Positions 14,962 to 24,899 of a stretch of 64,000 nt of DNA are shown here, piece after piece; within the stretch, counting starts at the first letter, position 1; each line of letters starts with the position of its first letter. Both the position numbers and the translations under genes were made by a program. The notes under the pieces are model-generated. The model worked only from the letters and a program-made list of their open reading frames with translations. It was not told where the DNA came from and ran no database searches. This DNA comes from Microbacterium abyssi (GTDB taxonomy: Bacteria > Actinomycetota > Actinomycetes > Actinomycetales > Microbacteriaceae): the NCBI RefSeq assembly GCF_015277895.1, contig NZ_CP063815.1, positions 1,426,001 through 1,490,000 of the forward strand. Reading direction: 5' to 3'.

Positions 14962-15384
14962 GATTGCTCCTGGAAGGTCAATACAGTGTCTACGGCATCC
15001 TCGATCGAACGCCGATCGGGCACGCCTCCCCACCGGGAGAGGACAGCGCCGGAGGCGTCGATGAGGAACGTCGTCGGTGTCCAGCACGTGATATCGGGTC
15101 GCGAGATCGCCGCGGTTCGTGAGATCGACCTCGACGAGCGGGATGCCGCGGTCGGTCGCGATGTCGCCGAGCAGCCGCCGCACCTGCGGGCACCGCGCGC
15201 AGAACTCGGTGCTGAACTGCACCAGTGCGGCGGATGCGACAACCGCACCCGGTAGGTCCGTCGGCCGCACGCGCACAGCGCCGCCGGAGCGCCGGCGACC
15301 GTCCTGCGTCCGCAGCAGGACTCCTGCCACGACGGCGAGCAGCACGATTCCACCGGCGATCAGCATGGCGGTGGAGACGGGCAT
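14958..15384 (-). pseudogene. Membrane-anchored thioredoxin, frameshifted
   Basis: The reading frame starts MPVSTAMLIAGGIVLLAVVAGV (a membrane anchor), continues through the thioredoxin active site FCARC and the VEVDLTNRGDLATRYHVL strand, and then is lost. The remaining part, PTTFLIDASGAVLSRWGGVP to EDAVDTVLTFQEQS with the cis-Pro region, continues in the next frame from about 15076-15082. One extra base or two missing ones (possibly a CCCC tract reduced to CC) explain it. It could be a true lesion or a sequencing error; the downstream DUF4395 gene is intact. Confidence 0.8.
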
Positions 15385-15474
15385 CTTCGCAGGATAGAGC
15401 GAGCTCCTCCTGTGCGGATCGGATATGACAGCGGATGACGGCGAAGCATCCGCCTCGACACGACGCAGGCCGGG

Positions 15475-15480
15475 TATCGT
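15475..15480 (+). promoter_or_regulatory. -10 box of a leaderless promoter for thyA
   Basis: TATCGT, 7 bases before the ATG at 15488. Confidence 0.55.
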
Positions 15481-15487
15481 GTCAGGC

Positions 15488-16297
15488 ATGAGCGCAGCCG
15501 TCCCCACGCCGTACGAAGATCTGCTCCGCGACGTGCTGGAGCACGGCACGCACAAGGATGACCGCACCGGCACAGGGACGACCAGCGTCTTCGGCCGTCA
15601 GATCCGGTTCGACCTGTCGCAGGGGTTCCCGCTCATCACCACGAAGCGCGTGCACTTCAAATCGATCGCCTACGAGCTGCTCTGGTTCCTGCGCGGCGAT
15701 TCCAACGTCGCCTGGCTGCAGGACAACGGCGTCACGATCTGGGACGAGTGGGCCGACGCCGACGGCGACCTCGGCCCGGTCTACGGCGTGCAGTGGCGGT
15801 CGTGGCCGACGCCGGATGGCGGTCACATCGATCAGCTCGCGCAGGTCATCGAGCAGATCAGGGCGACCCCGGATTCGCGACGTCTGATCGTCTCGGCCTG
15901 GAACCCCGCTGACATCCCCGACATGGCGCTCGCCCCCTGCCACGCCCTGTTCCAGTTCTACGTCGCCGACGGCCGGCTGTCGTGCCAGCTCTATCAGCGC
16001 AGCGCCGACATGTTCCTCGGAGTGCCGTTCAACATCGCCAGCTACGCACTGCTGACGATGATGATCGCGCAGCAGGCCGGGCTCGAGCCCGGCGACTTCG
16101 TCTGGACCGGCGGCGACTGCCATGTGTACGACAACCACGTCGAGCAGGTGCGCGAGCAGCTGAACCGCGATCCCTACCCGTACCCGACGCTGCGATTCGC
16201 GAGGAAGCCGGAGTCGATCTTCGACTACGAGTTCTCGGACTTCGTCGTCGAGGGCTACCGGCACCACCCGGCGATCCGCGCGGCGGTGGCGGTATGA
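15488..16297 (+). CDS. thyA: Thymidylate synthase
   Basis: A 269-residue ThyA converting dUMP to dTMP with methylene-tetrahydrofolate. The nucleophile is C151 in [19 protein letters not shown] near residue 25, the [10 protein letters not shown] phosphate-binding block, and [25 protein letters not shown] follow in order. The start is at the ATG that gives the usual N-terminus and lies 7 bases after a -10 box; an ATG 63 bases earlier in frame adds an unconserved extension. The stop overlaps the dihydrofolate reductase ATG by four bases, forming the usual thyA-folA pair. Confidence 0.96.
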   Translation: MSAAVPTPYEDLLRDVLEHGTHKDDRTGTGTTSVFGRQIRFDLSQGFPLITTKRVHFKSIAYELLWFLRGDSNVAWLQDNGVTIWDEWADADGDLGPVYGVQWRSWPTPDGGHIDQLAQVIEQIRATPDSRRLIVSAWNPADIPDMALAPCHALFQFYVADGRLSCQLYQRSADMFLGVPFNIASYALLTMMIAQQAGLEPGDFVWTGGDCHVYDNHVEQVREQLNRDPYPYPTLRFARKPESIFDYEFSDFVVEGYRHHPAIRAAVAV

Positions 16298-16770
16298 CCT
16301 GGGTGGGGTTGATCTGGGCTGAGGCCGCCGGCGGCGTCATCGGCGCCGAAGGCGGGATGCCGTGGCACGTGCCGGAGGATCTCGCGCACTTCAAGGACAT
16401 CACCGTCACCGCGCCGGTCGTGATGGGCCGGAAGACCTGGGACTCGCTGCCGGAGCGCTTCCGTCCGCTCCCGGGCCGCGAGAACATCGTCATCACGCGG
16501 CAGCAGGACTGGGAAGCAGCGGGGGCGCGGCGCGCCGCGGACCTGTCCGGCGCCGTCCGCGGGCTCGAGAAGGTGTGGATCATCGGCGGAGCCGAGATCT
16601 TCGCGCAGGTGATCGGAGGGGCCGATCGGCTCGAGGTCACCGAGCTCGACCTCGACGTCGCAGGCGACGCCTACGCGCCGTCGAAGGAGGGCTGGCGGCT
16701 CGTCGACGAAGGGGAGTGGCAGACGTCCCGCTCGGGCATCCGCTACCGGTTCCTCGGGTACGAGCGCTGA
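16294..16770 (+). CDS. folA: Dihydrofolate reductase
   Basis: A 158-residue DHFR regenerating tetrahydrofolate from the dihydrofolate made by ThyA. Seen: [30 protein letters not shown] at the start with the catalytic acidic residue after [16 protein letters not shown] for NADPH binding, and [12 protein letters not shown]. The ATG overlaps the thyA stop; its own stop overlaps the next start by one base, so thyA, folA and the dehydrogenase form one operon. Confidence 0.95.
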   Translation: MTWVGLIWAEAAGGVIGAEGGMPWHVPEDLAHFKDITVTAPVVMGRKTWDSLPERFRPLPGRENIVITRQQDWEAAGARRAADLSGAVRGLEKVWIIGGAEIFAQVIGGADRLEVTELDLDVAGDAYAPSKEGWRLVDEGEWQTSRSGIRYRFLGYER

Positions 16771-17531
16771 TGCCGACCGCGCTGATCACGGGGGCGAGTG
16801 CGGGTCTCGGCGAGGAGTTCGCCCGTCAGCTCGCCGCACGAGGAGCCGACCTGGTGCTGGTCGCGCGGTCGGCCGAACGGCTCGACGCGCTGGCCGTCGG
16901 ACTGCGAGACGCACACGGCGTCTCAGTCGAGGTGCTCGCCGCGGATCTCGTCACAGAAGACGGCGTGGCGCGTGTGATCGCACGGGTCGCCGATCAGGAG
17001 CATCCGATCGGCCTCCTGGTCAACAATGCGGGGTTCGGGTTGCCGCTGCACTTCGCCGATAACGACATCGACGACGAGGTGCAGCACCTGCGCATCCACG
17101 TCGAGGCGCCGATGCGGCTCATGCACGCGGCGCTGGGCAGCATGCGCGGACGCGGCGGACGGATCATCAACGTGGCATCCGTCGCCGGGTTCATCTCCCG
17201 CTCGACGTACTCCGCGTGCAAGCAGTGGCTGATCGGCTTCAGCCGGTGGGCGAATGCCGAGTACGCGAAGGACGGCGTCAGCGTCACCGCGGTGTGCCCC
17301 GGCTTCACCCACACCACGTTCCACGAGCGGATGGGCCTCGCACCAGGCCGCGAGGGGATCCCCGCGATCGGGTGGCTGAATGCACCGGACGTCGTGCGAG
17401 AGGGCCTGCGGGATGCCGCGCGCGGCAAGGCCGTCTCCGTCCCCTCGCTGCGCTACAAGGCGGTCGTCGCGCTGACGAAGGTGCTCCCCTCATCGCTCAC
17501 CGCACGCGCAGCGCAGCGCGGAAGGGTCTGA
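16770..17531 (+). CDS. SDR family NAD(P)-dependent oxidoreductase
   Basis: A 253-residue classical short-chain dehydrogenase. TGASAGLGEEFA (residues 7-18) is the cofactor loop, NNAG is at 85-88, and the catalytic triad reads S137, Y147 and K151 (STYSACK). The segment GFSRWANAEYAKDGVSVTAVCPGFTHT is typical of the DltE/YqjQ-like group. The substrate is unknown. The ATG overlaps the folA stop by one base, so it is translated with the folate genes, although no functional link is evident. Confidence 0.88.
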   Translation: MPTALITGASAGLGEEFARQLAARGADLVLVARSAERLDALAVGLRDAHGVSVEVLAADLVTEDGVARVIARVADQEHPIGLLVNNAGFGLPLHFADNDIDDEVQHLRIHVEAPMRLMHAALGSMRGRGGRIINVASVAGFISRSTYSACKQWLIGFSRWANAEYAKDGVSVTAVCPGFTHTTFHERMGLAPGREGIPAIGWLNAPDVVREGLRDAARGKAVSVPSLRYKAVVALTKVLPSSLTARAAQRGRV

Positions 17532-17540
17532 CCTCCGGTC

Positions 17541-17595
17541 GAGAGGGCAGTCCGACACGGTGTTCCGCGTCCGGACCGTGCCGAATCGCCCTCTC
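17541..17595. terminator. Long hairpin between the SDR and NUDIX genes
   Basis: GAGAGGGC at 17541-17548 pairs with GCCCTCTC at 17588-17595, and an inner CACGGT / ACCGTG pair stacks inside. It lies between convergent genes and lacks a T run. Confidence 0.55.
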
Positions 17596-17604
17596 GTCGC
17601 CGAA

Positions 17605-18141
17605 TCAGGCGAATCGCCCCAGGTGGATGCCGGCATAGGCCAGTGCCGCGACCGTCTCACCGTCACGGATACGGCCGTCGGCGACCATCCCGAGCGCATC
17701 TGAGAGCGGTACCCACGAGACCTCCTCGATCCCCTCGTCATCGTGCGCGGCACTTTGGTGGGCCTTACTCAGGCCCCGGGCGAGGAACACGTGCTCGGGC
17801 GCGATCGTGACGCCGTTGAGCGCGTTCATCGTGCCGATCTCCGTCCACTCCTCAGCGCGCATGCCGGTCTCCTCGAGCAGCTCGCGCTGCGCCGCGACCA
17901 GCGGATCCTCGCCGTCGCTGCCGCCCGCCGGCACCTCGACCGAGCGTCCGACGGTGTATCGATCGAGCGTGATGAGGCACACCCGGTCCTCCGCATCGAG
18001 CGCGACCACGAACACCGCTGCGTTGCGCAGAGTGACGACGCCGTAGATGCCGTCGCCGGCGGGTCCGGTCACGGCGTCCTCCCGCACTGAGATCCACGGG
18101 TTCTCGTAGACGACCCGCGAATCGTTGGTCTGCCATGTCAT
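17605..18141 (-). CDS. NUDIX hydrolase (ADP-ribose pyrophosphatase-like)
   Basis: A 178-residue NUDIX enzyme. The Nudix box is visible as GGSDGEDPLVAAQRELLEETG with the REL-EETG core, preceded by VEVPAGG as in ADP-ribose and nucleoside-diphosphate-sugar pyrophosphatases. FVVALDAEDRVCLITLDRY is the first sheet. The substrate is not certain. The gene is divergent from dapA; each has its own -10 box in the 55 bases between the starts, so the two promoters lie back to back. Confidence 0.88.
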   Translation of the reverse strand: MTWQTNDSRVVYENPWISVREDAVTGPAGDGIYGVVTLRNAAVFVVALDAEDRVCLITLDRYTVGRSVEVPAGGSDGEDPLVAAQRELLEETGMRAEEWTEIGTMNALNGVTIAPEHVFLARGLSKAHQSAAHDDEGIEEVSWVPLSDALGMVADGRIRDGETVAALAYAGIHLGRFA

Positions 18142-18148
18142 GGAGGCG

Positions 18149-18154
18149 AGCCTA
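18149..18154 (-). promoter_or_regulatory. -10 box of a leaderless promoter for the NUDIX gene
   Basis: TAGGCT on the minus strand, 7 bases before the ATG at 18141. Confidence 0.55.
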
Positions 18155-18184
18155 TCCGGGGCGATCCGGCAGGGGCGAAACCGA

Positions 18185-18190
18185 TACGCT
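18185..18190 (+). promoter_or_regulatory. -10 box of a leaderless promoter for dapA
   Basis: TACGCT, 6 bases before the ATG at 18197. A GGAGG directly touches the ATG, too close to act as a ribosome site. Confidence 0.55.
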
Positions 18191-18196
18191 TGGAGG

Positions 18197-19174
18197 ATGA
18201 CACACTCGGGCAACCCCTTCGGACAGGTACTCGTCGCGCTCGTCACTCCGATGACGGCCGACGGCGAAGTCGACTGGGCCGCCACAGAGAAGCACATCGA
18301 TGACGTCATCACCGCAGGAGCGGACGGCATCGTCGTCACCGGTACGACGGGGGAGACCTCCACTCTCACCGACCCCGAGAAGCTCAAGCTCGTCGAGGTC
18401 GGCAAGTCGGTCTCGGCCGGGCGAGCCAGGATCATCACCGGCGGCGGCTCCAACGAGACCGCGCATGCCATCGAGTTGTACAAGGCCAGCGAGAAGGCCG
18501 GCGCCGACGGCATCATGATCGTCACGCCGTACTACAACAAGCCGACGCAGGCCGGCATCCTCACGCACTTCCGCCTCGTCGCCGACGCGACCGATCTGCC
18601 CGTGATCCTCTACGACATCCCGGGCCGGACCGGAGTGCCGATCAAGTACGAGACGATCCTGCGCCTGGCGAAGCACCCGAACATCCTCGCGGTGAAGGAC
18701 GCCAAGGGCGACTTCAGCGAGGTCAGCCGCGTGCTGAACCAGACCGACCTGATGTACTTCTCCGGCGACGACGCGAATGTCCTCCCTCACCTGTCGATCG
18801 GTGCCTCCGGTCTCATCGGCGTGACCGCGAACATCACCGCGACGCCGTACCGCACGATCGTGGATGCCGTCAACCGCGGCGACCTCGCCACGGCCACCGC
18901 CGAGCACAAACGCCTCGAGCCGCTGGTGCGGGCCACCATGACACACGTGCCCGGAACCGTGTCGGCGAAGTACATCCTGCACGGCCTGGGCCGCATCTCA
19001 AGCCCCCGCGTCCGCCTTCCCCTGGTGGGCCCGGAGGAGTGGGAGGCCGCGCTCATCGAAGACGAGCTCGCGCTAGTCACGGACGTGCCCGGTGCCGATT
19101 TCTCGAACTTCCGCCCCGACCGCAACGCGGCCGCGGGCGGTGCGCTGCCGAAGGTGCACGGCACGACGCGCTGA
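18197..19174 (+). CDS. dapA: 4-hydroxy-tetrahydrodipicolinate synthase
   Basis: A 325-residue DapA, condensing pyruvate with aspartate semialdehyde, the step before DapB. The Schiff-base lysine is K167 (ILAVKDAKGD); the Tyr/Thr relay is seen in GTTGETSTL (T50, T51) and VILYDIPGRTG (Y139), and VTPYYNKPTQ holds the interface tyrosines. The C-terminus is somewhat longer than in E. coli. The gene is leaderless by its -10 box. RNase J follows after 66 bases with its own ribosome site, and the dapA-RNase J pairing is common in actinobacteria. Confidence 0.96.
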   Translation: MTHSGNPFGQVLVALVTPMTADGEVDWAATEKHIDDVITAGADGIVVTGTTGETSTLTDPEKLKLVEVGKSVSAGRARIITGGGSNETAHAIELYKASEKAGADGIMIVTPYYNKPTQAGILTHFRLVADATDLPVILYDIPGRTGVPIKYETILRLAKHPNILAVKDAKGDFSEVSRVLNQTDLMYFSGDDANVLPHLSIGASGLIGVTANITATPYRTIVDAVNRGDLATATAEHKRLEPLVRATMTHVPGTVSAKYILHGLGRISSPRVRLPLVGPEEWEAALIEDELALVTDVPGADFSNFRPDRNAAAGGALPKVHGTTR

Positions 19175-19240
19175 GACGACGGGCGCAGAGTGCGCCCACT
19201 GCAATACGGACACGGAGCGTGTCCGACTGAGGAGACATCA

Positions 19241-20917
19241 ATGTCCATTCCCATCGCCGCCCCTGAACCGCTCGCAGCGGGAACCCTCCGCGTCGTCCCG
19301 CTCGGCGGTCTCGGCGAGGTCGGCCGAAACATGACGACCTTCGAGTTCGACGGAAAGATACTCATCGTCGACTGCGGCGTTCTGTTCCCCGAGGACCATC
19401 AGCCAGGCGTCGATCTGATCCTGCCGGACTTCGAGCCCATCAAGGACCGCCTCGACGACATCGTCGGCGTCGTGCTGACGCACGGCCACGAGGACCACAT
19501 CGGGGCGGTTCCGTACCTGCTGCGCCTCAAGAGCGACATCCCCCTGATCGGATCGGGACTCACGCTGGCGCTGGTCGAGGCCAAGCTCAAGGAGCACCGC
19601 ATCAAGCCCTTCACCCTCACGGTGACGGAGGGACAGCACGAGAAGGTCGGACCGTTCGACCTGGAGTTCGTGGCAGTGAACCACTCGATTCCCGACGCAC
19701 TCGCCGTCGCGATCCGCACCCCGGCGGGGCTCGTCCTCGCCACCGGTGACTTCAAGATGGACCAGCTGCCGCTGGACGGCCGCATCACCGACCTGCGCGC
19801 CTTCTCTCGCCTCGGCGAAGAGGGGGTCGACCTGTTCCTCGTCGACTCCACCAACGCCGACGTCCCTGGCTTCACCCCCACGGAGCGCTCGATCGGCCCG
19901 GTGCTCGATCAGGTGATCGCGAAGGCGAAGCGCCGCGTGATCGTGGCGAGCTTCTCCAGCCACGTGCATCGGGTGCAGCAGGTGTTGGATGCCGCGCACG
20001 AGAACGGCCGCCGTGTGGCGCTGCTCGGCCGCAGCATGGTTCGCAATATGGGGATCGCCGCCGATCTCGGCTACCTGAAGGTGCCGGAGAACGTGCTGAT
20101 CGACTACAAGAAGGCCAAGGACATCCCCGACGACGAGATCGTCTACATGTCGACCGGATCGCAGGGCGAGCCGATGGCCGTGCTCAGCCGCATGGCCAAC
20201 CTCGACCACGCCATCGAGCCGGGGGAGGGCGACACGGTCATCCTCGCCTCGAGTCTCATCCCAGGCAACGAGAACGCCGTGTACCGCGTGATCGACGGCC
20301 TCACCAAGCTCGGTGCGAACGTCGTGCACAAGGCCAACGCGCGCGTTCACGTGTCCGGCCACGCGGCCGCCGGCGAGCTGCTGTACTGCTACAACATCCT
20401 GAAGCCGAAGAATGTCCTGCCCGTGCACGGCGAGTACCGGCATCTGATGGCGAACGCGAAGCTGGCGCAGGAGACCGGCATCCCGGCGGAGAACACGTTC
20501 CTCGCCTCGAACGGCACGATCCTCGACCTCAAGGACGGCCAGGCGCGCGTCGCCGGCCAGTACGACATCGGATTCGTGTATGTCGACGGCTCGACCGTGG
20601 GCGAGATCACGGACGCCGATCTCAAGGATCGCCGCATCCTGGGCGAGGAGGGATTCGTCTCGATCATCGTCGTAGTGGATGCCGCGACCGGCCGGATCAT
20701 CACCGGACCCGAGATCCACGCACGAGGGATCGCTGAGGATGACTCGGTGTTCGACGACGTGGTGCCCAAGATCGTCACTGCGCTCAAGGAGGCGTCCGGC
20801 AACGGCGTCCGCGACACGCATGCGCTCTCGCAGGTCGTGCGCCGCACGATCGGCCGCTGGGTGAACCAGAAGCTGCGTCGCCGTCCGATGATCGTCCCGC
20901 TCGTCATCGAGGCCTGA
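19241..20917 (+). CDS. rnj: Ribonuclease J
   Basis: A 558-residue metallo-beta-lactamase/beta-CASP ribonuclease, with both 5'-3' exo- and endonuclease activity in RNA turnover. The zinc motif HGHEDH is at residues 81-86, DCGVLFPED and HSIPDALAVAI supply further ligands, SGHAAAGELL marks the beta-CASP domain, and a roughly 100-residue C-terminal domain follows. The ATG at 19241 is preceded by GAGGAGA. It lies downstream of dapA and, with pnp in the same window, makes up much of the RNA decay apparatus. Confidence 0.95.
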   Translation: MSIPIAAPEPLAAGTLRVVPLGGLGEVGRNMTTFEFDGKILIVDCGVLFPEDHQPGVDLILPDFEPIKDRLDDIVGVVLTHGHEDHIGAVPYLLRLKSDIPLIGSGLTLALVEAKLKEHRIKPFTLTVTEGQHEKVGPFDLEFVAVNHSIPDALAVAIRTPAGLVLATGDFKMDQLPLDGRITDLRAFSRLGEEGVDLFLVDSTNADVPGFTPTERSIGPVLDQVIAKAKRRVIVASFSSHVHRVQQVLDAAHENGRRVALLGRSMVRNMGIAADLGYLKVPENVLIDYKKAKDIPDDEIVYMSTGSQGEPMAVLSRMANLDHAIEPGEGDTVILASSLIPGNENAVYRVIDGLTKLGANVVHKANARVHVSGHAAAGELLYCYNILKPKNVLPVHGEYRHLMANAKLAQETGIPAENTFLASNGTILDLKDGQARVAGQYDIGFVYVDGSTVGEITDADLKDRRILGEEGFVSIIVVVDAATGRIITGPEIHARGIAEDDSVFDDVVPKIVTALKEASGNGVRDTHALSQVVRRTIGRWVNQKLRRRPMIVPLVIEA

Positions 20918-20965
20918 ATCGACCCGAAAGCCGCGTCATTACGGGGCGCTGTCGGCGGCCGAACG

Positions 20966-20971
20966 TAGTCT
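20966..20971 (+). promoter_or_regulatory. -10 box of a leaderless promoter for ftsK
   Basis: TAGTCT, 6 bases before the ATG at 20978 and directly abutting the GTG at 20972. The spacing favours the ATG as start. Confidence 0.55.
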
Positions 20972-20977
20972 GTGAGT

Positions 20978-23698
20978 ATGGCCAGGAGCACCACGAAGAC
21001 CTCGCGCGCGTCCGAGAAGACGTCCTCGCGTGCCAAGGCGCAGACGGCCCCCACGAAGAAGATCCCGGCGGCGCCGAAGAAGTACATCGACGAGGTCGAC
21101 AGGCCTCCGCTCGTGGCGCGTGCCTGGACAGGACTCGCGCACGGCGTCGGCGGCCTGTTCCGGGCGTTCGGCCCCGAGGCGCTCGAGAAGGACCAGCGGC
21201 GCGACGGATTCCCGTTCCTGCTCGTGATCCTCGCGTGCCTCGGCGCAGTCGACGAGTGGTTCTTCATCGGCAACGAGGTCGCGCAGAACATCAGCGCCTA
21301 CACCGTAGGCGGTCTCATCGGCCGCACGGCGTTCCTCATGCCCGTGCTGCTGCTGATCCTCGCCGGCTGGCTGTTCCGGCATCCCTCATCCGTGCACGAC
21401 AACGGGCGCATCGGCATCGGCTTCGGACTGTTCGTCGTCTCGATCGCCGGCATCTGCCATGTCGCGGGCGGCCAGCCCGAGCCGAATCAGGGCATGCCGG
21501 CGCTCAGCGCCGCGGGCGGGCTCTTCGGCTGGATGCTGGGGGAGCCGCTGTCGTACCTCACCGATGTGGTGGCCTACATCGTGCTCGTGTTGCTGGCTGT
21601 GCTGAGCATCCTGATCATCACCAAGACGCCGCCGAACAAGATCGGTCCGCGTCTGGGTGACCTGTACGCGTGGATGTTCGGCGCAGAGCGCAGCAAGCCC
21701 GAGTCGCAGCCGGCCGCAGAGGACGCCGAGGAGGAGTCCGACGATTCGCTGCCGTGGTGGCGGCGCAACAAGACCGGTCGCGAAGAGGATCCCGACGAAG
21801 GGATCGGCTCCCAGGATCTCACCGAGCTTCTCGCCCCGACGGACGATGTTCCCGACAACACCGCCTACGACCAGGCGGTCATCCTCGCCGACCCGTCGGA
21901 TGCTGCGACCGAGGTCCTCACCGATGTCGAGGGCGTCATGGCCGGTCTCGCAGGTCGCGGCAGCACGGCGCTCATGGACGACTCCGGCGACACAGGCGAG
22001 CAGCCCGAACTGCCAGGGCTGTCCGGCTTCGGCACCGACGGTCCCGGCGATCGCGGCCTGCAGGCGCCCAGCACGCCCTATGTGCTTCCCTCCACTGCCG
22101 TCCTCCGCGAGGGGCCGCCGCCGGTCATCCGTTCCGACGCCACGGATCGGGTCATCGAACAGATCACGGGCGTATTCACGCAGTTCAAGGTCGATGCGAA
22201 GGTTACCGGCTTCTCACGCGGTCCGACGGTGACCCAGTACGAGGTCGAAGTCGGCCACGGCGTCAAGGTCGAGAAGATCACGCAGCTGAGCAACAACATC
22301 GCCTATGCGGTGGCATCCAACGATGTGCGCATCCTCTCGCCGATCCCCGGCAAGAGCGCGATCGGCATCGAAATCCCGAACGCCGACAAGGAGATGGTCG
22401 CGCTCGGCGACGTGCTGCGTTCGCCCGCAGCCCAGAAGAGCACCCACCCGATGACGATCGGTGTCGGAAAGGACGTCGGCGGCAACATCGTCGTCGCGAA
22501 CCTCGCGAAGATGCCGCACCTGCTGGTGGCGGGTTCGACCGGATCCGGTAAGTCGAGCTTCGTGAACTCCATGATCACGAGCCTGCTGATGCGTGCCCGT
22601 CCAGCAGATGTGCGCATGGTCCTGATCGACCCGAAGCGCGTCGAGCTCACCAGCTACGCCGGCGTCCCGCACCTGATCACCCCTATCATCACCAACCCGA
22701 AGAAGGCCGCGGAGGCCCTGCAGTGGGTGGTGAAGGAGATGGACATGCGGTACGACGACCTGGCGTCGTTCGGATTCCGTCACATCGACGACTTCAACAA
22801 GGCCGTGCGCGCCGGCGAGGTCGAGGTGCCGGTCGGCAGCGAGCGCGTGCTCAAGCCGTATCCGTACCTCCTCGTGGTCGTGGACGAGCTCGCCGACCTC
22901 ATGATGGTCGCGCCACGAGACGTCGAGGATTCGATCGTCCGCATCACGCAGCTGGCCCGAGCGTCCGGCATTCACCTCGTGCTGGCCACGCAGCGCCCGA
23001 GCGTCGACGTCGTCACCGGACTCATCAAGGCCAACGTGCCCTCGCGCCTCGCGTTCGCGGTCACGAGCGTCACCGACAGCCGCGTCATCCTCGACGCACC
23101 CGGTGCCGACAAGCTGATCGGCCAGGGTGACGCCCTGTTCTCGCCGATGGGCACGTCCAAGCCGTTCCGACTGCAGGGTGCATGGGTCGAGGAGAGCGAG
23201 ATCGACGCCGTCGTCAAGCACGTCACGGCGCAGGCCCGCCCCGAGTACCGCGCCGACGTGCAGGAGGCGATGGATCCGGCGAAGAAGAAGGAAGTCGACG
23301 AGGACATCGGCGACGACCTCGAGGTGCTGCTCGCGGCCGCCGAGCTCGTCGTGTCGTCGCAGTTCGGGTCGACCTCGATGCTGCAGCGCAAGCTGCGCGT
23401 CGGGTTCGCCAAGGCGGGTCGGCTGATGGACCTCCTCGAATCCCGCGAGATCGTCGGGCCCTCCGAGGGATCCAAGGCGCGTGACGTGCTGGTGACGGCC
23501 GAACAGCTGCCGGCCGTGATGGCGAAGCTCCGCGGCGAGGACGCTCCGTCCGCCCCGGCGGCGGCAGCCCCGGCAGCAGCGGCTCCGGCGTCCGTCGACT
23601 ACGGACGCGATCCGATCGAGGCGCAGTTCGAGGGGATGCCGGTCGTCGACGAGGGTGAGGGCGATGAAGACGCCTGGGGCCTGACGGGTCGCGACTGA
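20978..23698 (+). CDS. ftsK: DNA translocase FtsK/SpoIIIE
   Basis: A 906-residue septal DNA translocase. A lysine-rich N-terminus is followed by four membrane helices (about residues 65-210), an acidic linker (to about 385), the alpha/beta motor with Walker [10 protein letters not shown] near 520 and Walker [11 protein letters not shown] near 632, and a C-terminal winged-helix gamma domain ([26 protein letters not shown]) that reads orientation sequences. An Ala/Pro stretch (about 852-870) follows. I start at ATG 20978, not GTG 20972, because of the -10 spacing. The stop overlaps the pgsA start. Confidence 0.95.
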   Translation: MARSTTKTSRASEKTSSRAKAQTAPTKKIPAAPKKYIDEVDRPPLVARAWTGLAHGVGGLFRAFGPEALEKDQRRDGFPFLLVILACLGAVDEWFFIGNEVAQNISAYTVGGLIGRTAFLMPVLLLILAGWLFRHPSSVHDNGRIGIGFGLFVVSIAGICHVAGGQPEPNQGMPALSAAGGLFGWMLGEPLSYLTDVVAYIVLVLLAVLSILIITKTPPNKIGPRLGDLYAWMFGAERSKPESQPAAEDAEEESDDSLPWWRRNKTGREEDPDEGIGSQDLTELLAPTDDVPDNTAYDQAVILADPSDAATEVLTDVEGVMAGLAGRGSTALMDDSGDTGEQPELPGLSGFGTDGPGDRGLQAPSTPYVLPSTAVLREGPPPVIRSDATDRVIEQITGVFTQFKVDAKVTGFSRGPTVTQYEVEVGHGVKVEKITQLSNNIAYAVASNDVRILSPIPGKSAIGIEIPNADKEMVALGDVLRSPAAQKSTHPMTIGVGKDVGGNIVVANLAKMPHLLVAGSTGSGKSSFVNSMITSLLMRARPADVRMVLIDPKRVELTSYAGVPHLITPIITNPKKAAEALQWVVKEMDMRYDDLASFGFRHIDDFNKAVRAGEVEVPVGSERVLKPYPYLLVVVDELADLMMVAPRDVEDSIVRITQLARASGIHLVLATQRPSVDVVTGLIKANVPSRLAFAVTSVTDSRVILDAPGADKLIGQGDALFSPMGTSKPFRLQGAWVEESEIDAVVKHVTAQARPEYRADVQEAMDPAKKKEVDEDIGDDLEVLLAAAELVVSSQFGSTSMLQRKLRVGFAKAGRLMDLLESREIVGPSEGSKARDVLVTAEQLPAVMAKLRGEDAPSAPAAAAPAAAAPASVDYGRDPIEAQFEGMPVVDEGEGDEDAWGLTGRD

Positions 23699-24273
23699 TG
23701 GCCATCCCGCGGCAGCTGCCGAACGCGATCACGATCGCCAGGATCCCGCTCGCCGTCGTGTTCTTCGTGCTGCTCCTGCTGGGCGGTTCCTACGGGCTGG
23801 ACGACCTCGTCATCCGCTGGGTCGCCGGCGTGCTGTTCGTCGTCGCGATCTCCACCGACTGGGTGGACGGCTACCTGGCCCGCAGATACGACATCGTGAG
23901 CGACTTCGGCAAGCTCTGGGATCCGATCGCCGACAAGCTGCTCACCGGCGCCGGCTTCGTCGGGCTGGCGATCCTCGGTGAATGGCCTTGGTGGATCGTC
24001 ATCGTCATCCTCATCCGCGAGTGGGGCATCACGGTGCACCGCTTCATGGTCGCGAACACGCACATCGTCGCTGCGGCGTGGATGGGCAAGCTCAAGACGG
24101 CGTTCCAGGGCGTCGCGCTCGGCTGGTGGCTGCTGCCGCTGCACCAGTTGATCGGGATGGAATGGTGGACGGGCATCGGGATCGTGCTGATGTACGCGAC
24201 CGTCGTGCTCACGCTCGCCAGCGGGATCGACTATGTCATCTCACAGGTGCGCGGATCGCGGACGGCCCGGTGA
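23698..24273 (+). CDS. pgsA: CDP-diacylglycerol-glycerol-3-phosphate 3-phosphatidyltransferase
   Basis: A 191-residue membrane enzyme making phosphatidylglycerol phosphate. The CDP-alcohol phosphatidyltransferase signature is complete, DWVDGYLARRYDIVSDFGKLWDPIADK (D-x2-DG-x2-AR-x8-G-x3-D-x3-D). Four to six membrane helices are evident, and LPNAITIARI at the N-terminus is typical. The ATG shares a base with the ftsK stop, and the next gene starts four bases before this stop, so ftsK-pgsA-cinA are coupled. Confidence 0.93.
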   Translation: MAIPRQLPNAITIARIPLAVVFFVLLLLGGSYGLDDLVIRWVAGVLFVVAISTDWVDGYLARRYDIVSDFGKLWDPIADKLLTGAGFVGLAILGEWPWWIVIVILIREWGITVHRFMVANTHIVAAAWMGKLKTAFQGVALGWWLLPLHQLIGMEWWTGIGIVLMYATVVLTLASGIDYVISQVRGSRTAR

Positions 24274-24755
24274 GCAGCGACGCCGCACGCCTCGTCGCGG
24301 AGCTCACCGCCCGCGGCTGGACGCTCGGCGTCGCCGAGTCGCTCACCGGCGGCGCACTGGCCGCCGAGATCGTCTCCGTCCCCGGGGCATCTGCGACGCT
24401 GCTCGGCGGGGTCGTCGCGTACGCGACCCCCTTGAAGGCGACGCTGCTGGGGGTGGATGCCGTGCTCCTCGCAGAGCACGGCCCGGTGCATGCCGAGGTC
24501 GCCGCGCAGATGGCTTCAGGGGTGCGCGCCGCCGTGCAGGTGGACGGCCGGGTCGCTGACATGGGTATCTCGACGACGGGGCTAGCCGGTCCGGATTCAC
24601 CCGACGGACAGCCGGTGGGCACCGTGCACATCGGCATCTCGACACAGGATGAGGTGCGCACGCGCGTGTTCCGCTTCGAGGGGGACAGGGCGTCGGTGCG
24701 TGCGCAGTCCGTGAGCGCGGCGATCATCGCGGCGCTGGAGGCCGCGGGGGAATAG
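24270..24755 (+). CDS. CinA-type C-terminal domain protein, nicotinamide-nucleotide amidase
   Basis: A 161-residue stand-alone CinA C-terminal (PncC) domain, deamidating NMN to nicotinate mononucleotide in relatives. GVAESLTGGALAAEI near residue 18, GGVVAYATPLKATLLGV and GISTTGLAGPDSPDGQPVGTVHIG are the family blocks. The N-terminal COG1058 domain of full CinA is absent, as is common. It starts with GTG at 24270 overlapping the pgsA stop by four bases, and precedes the clgR-like, DUF3046 and recA genes as in many actinobacteria. Confidence 0.92.
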   Translation: MSSDAARLVAELTARGWTLGVAESLTGGALAAEIVSVPGASATLLGGVVAYATPLKATLLGVDAVLLAEHGPVHAEVAAQMASGVRAAVQVDGRVADMGISTTGLAGPDSPDGQPVGTVHIGISTQDEVRTRVFRFEGDRASVRAQSVSAAIIAALEAAGE

Positions 24756-24899
24756 CGGATGCTCCGTCAGCGTTGTCGAAGATGTGTCATTCTCAACGAA
24801 AGCACAGCGTGAAACGGTAGCGTTTTCAGCAGCGAGTCGGGTTAGACTGGCGATCCGTTCGGAGATGGCTCCGATCTGGGGAATGGAGAGGAGGTTCCG

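Noticed and set aside
15425..15487. Earlier ATG for thyA
   Set aside because: It adds 21 unconserved residues and lies upstream of the -10 box that fits the ATG at 15488.
24776..24791. TCGAAGATGTGTCATT upstream of the clgR-like gene, resembling an SOS box
   Set aside because: Only the left half matches; the right arm is lost, unlike the clean box at 25488.
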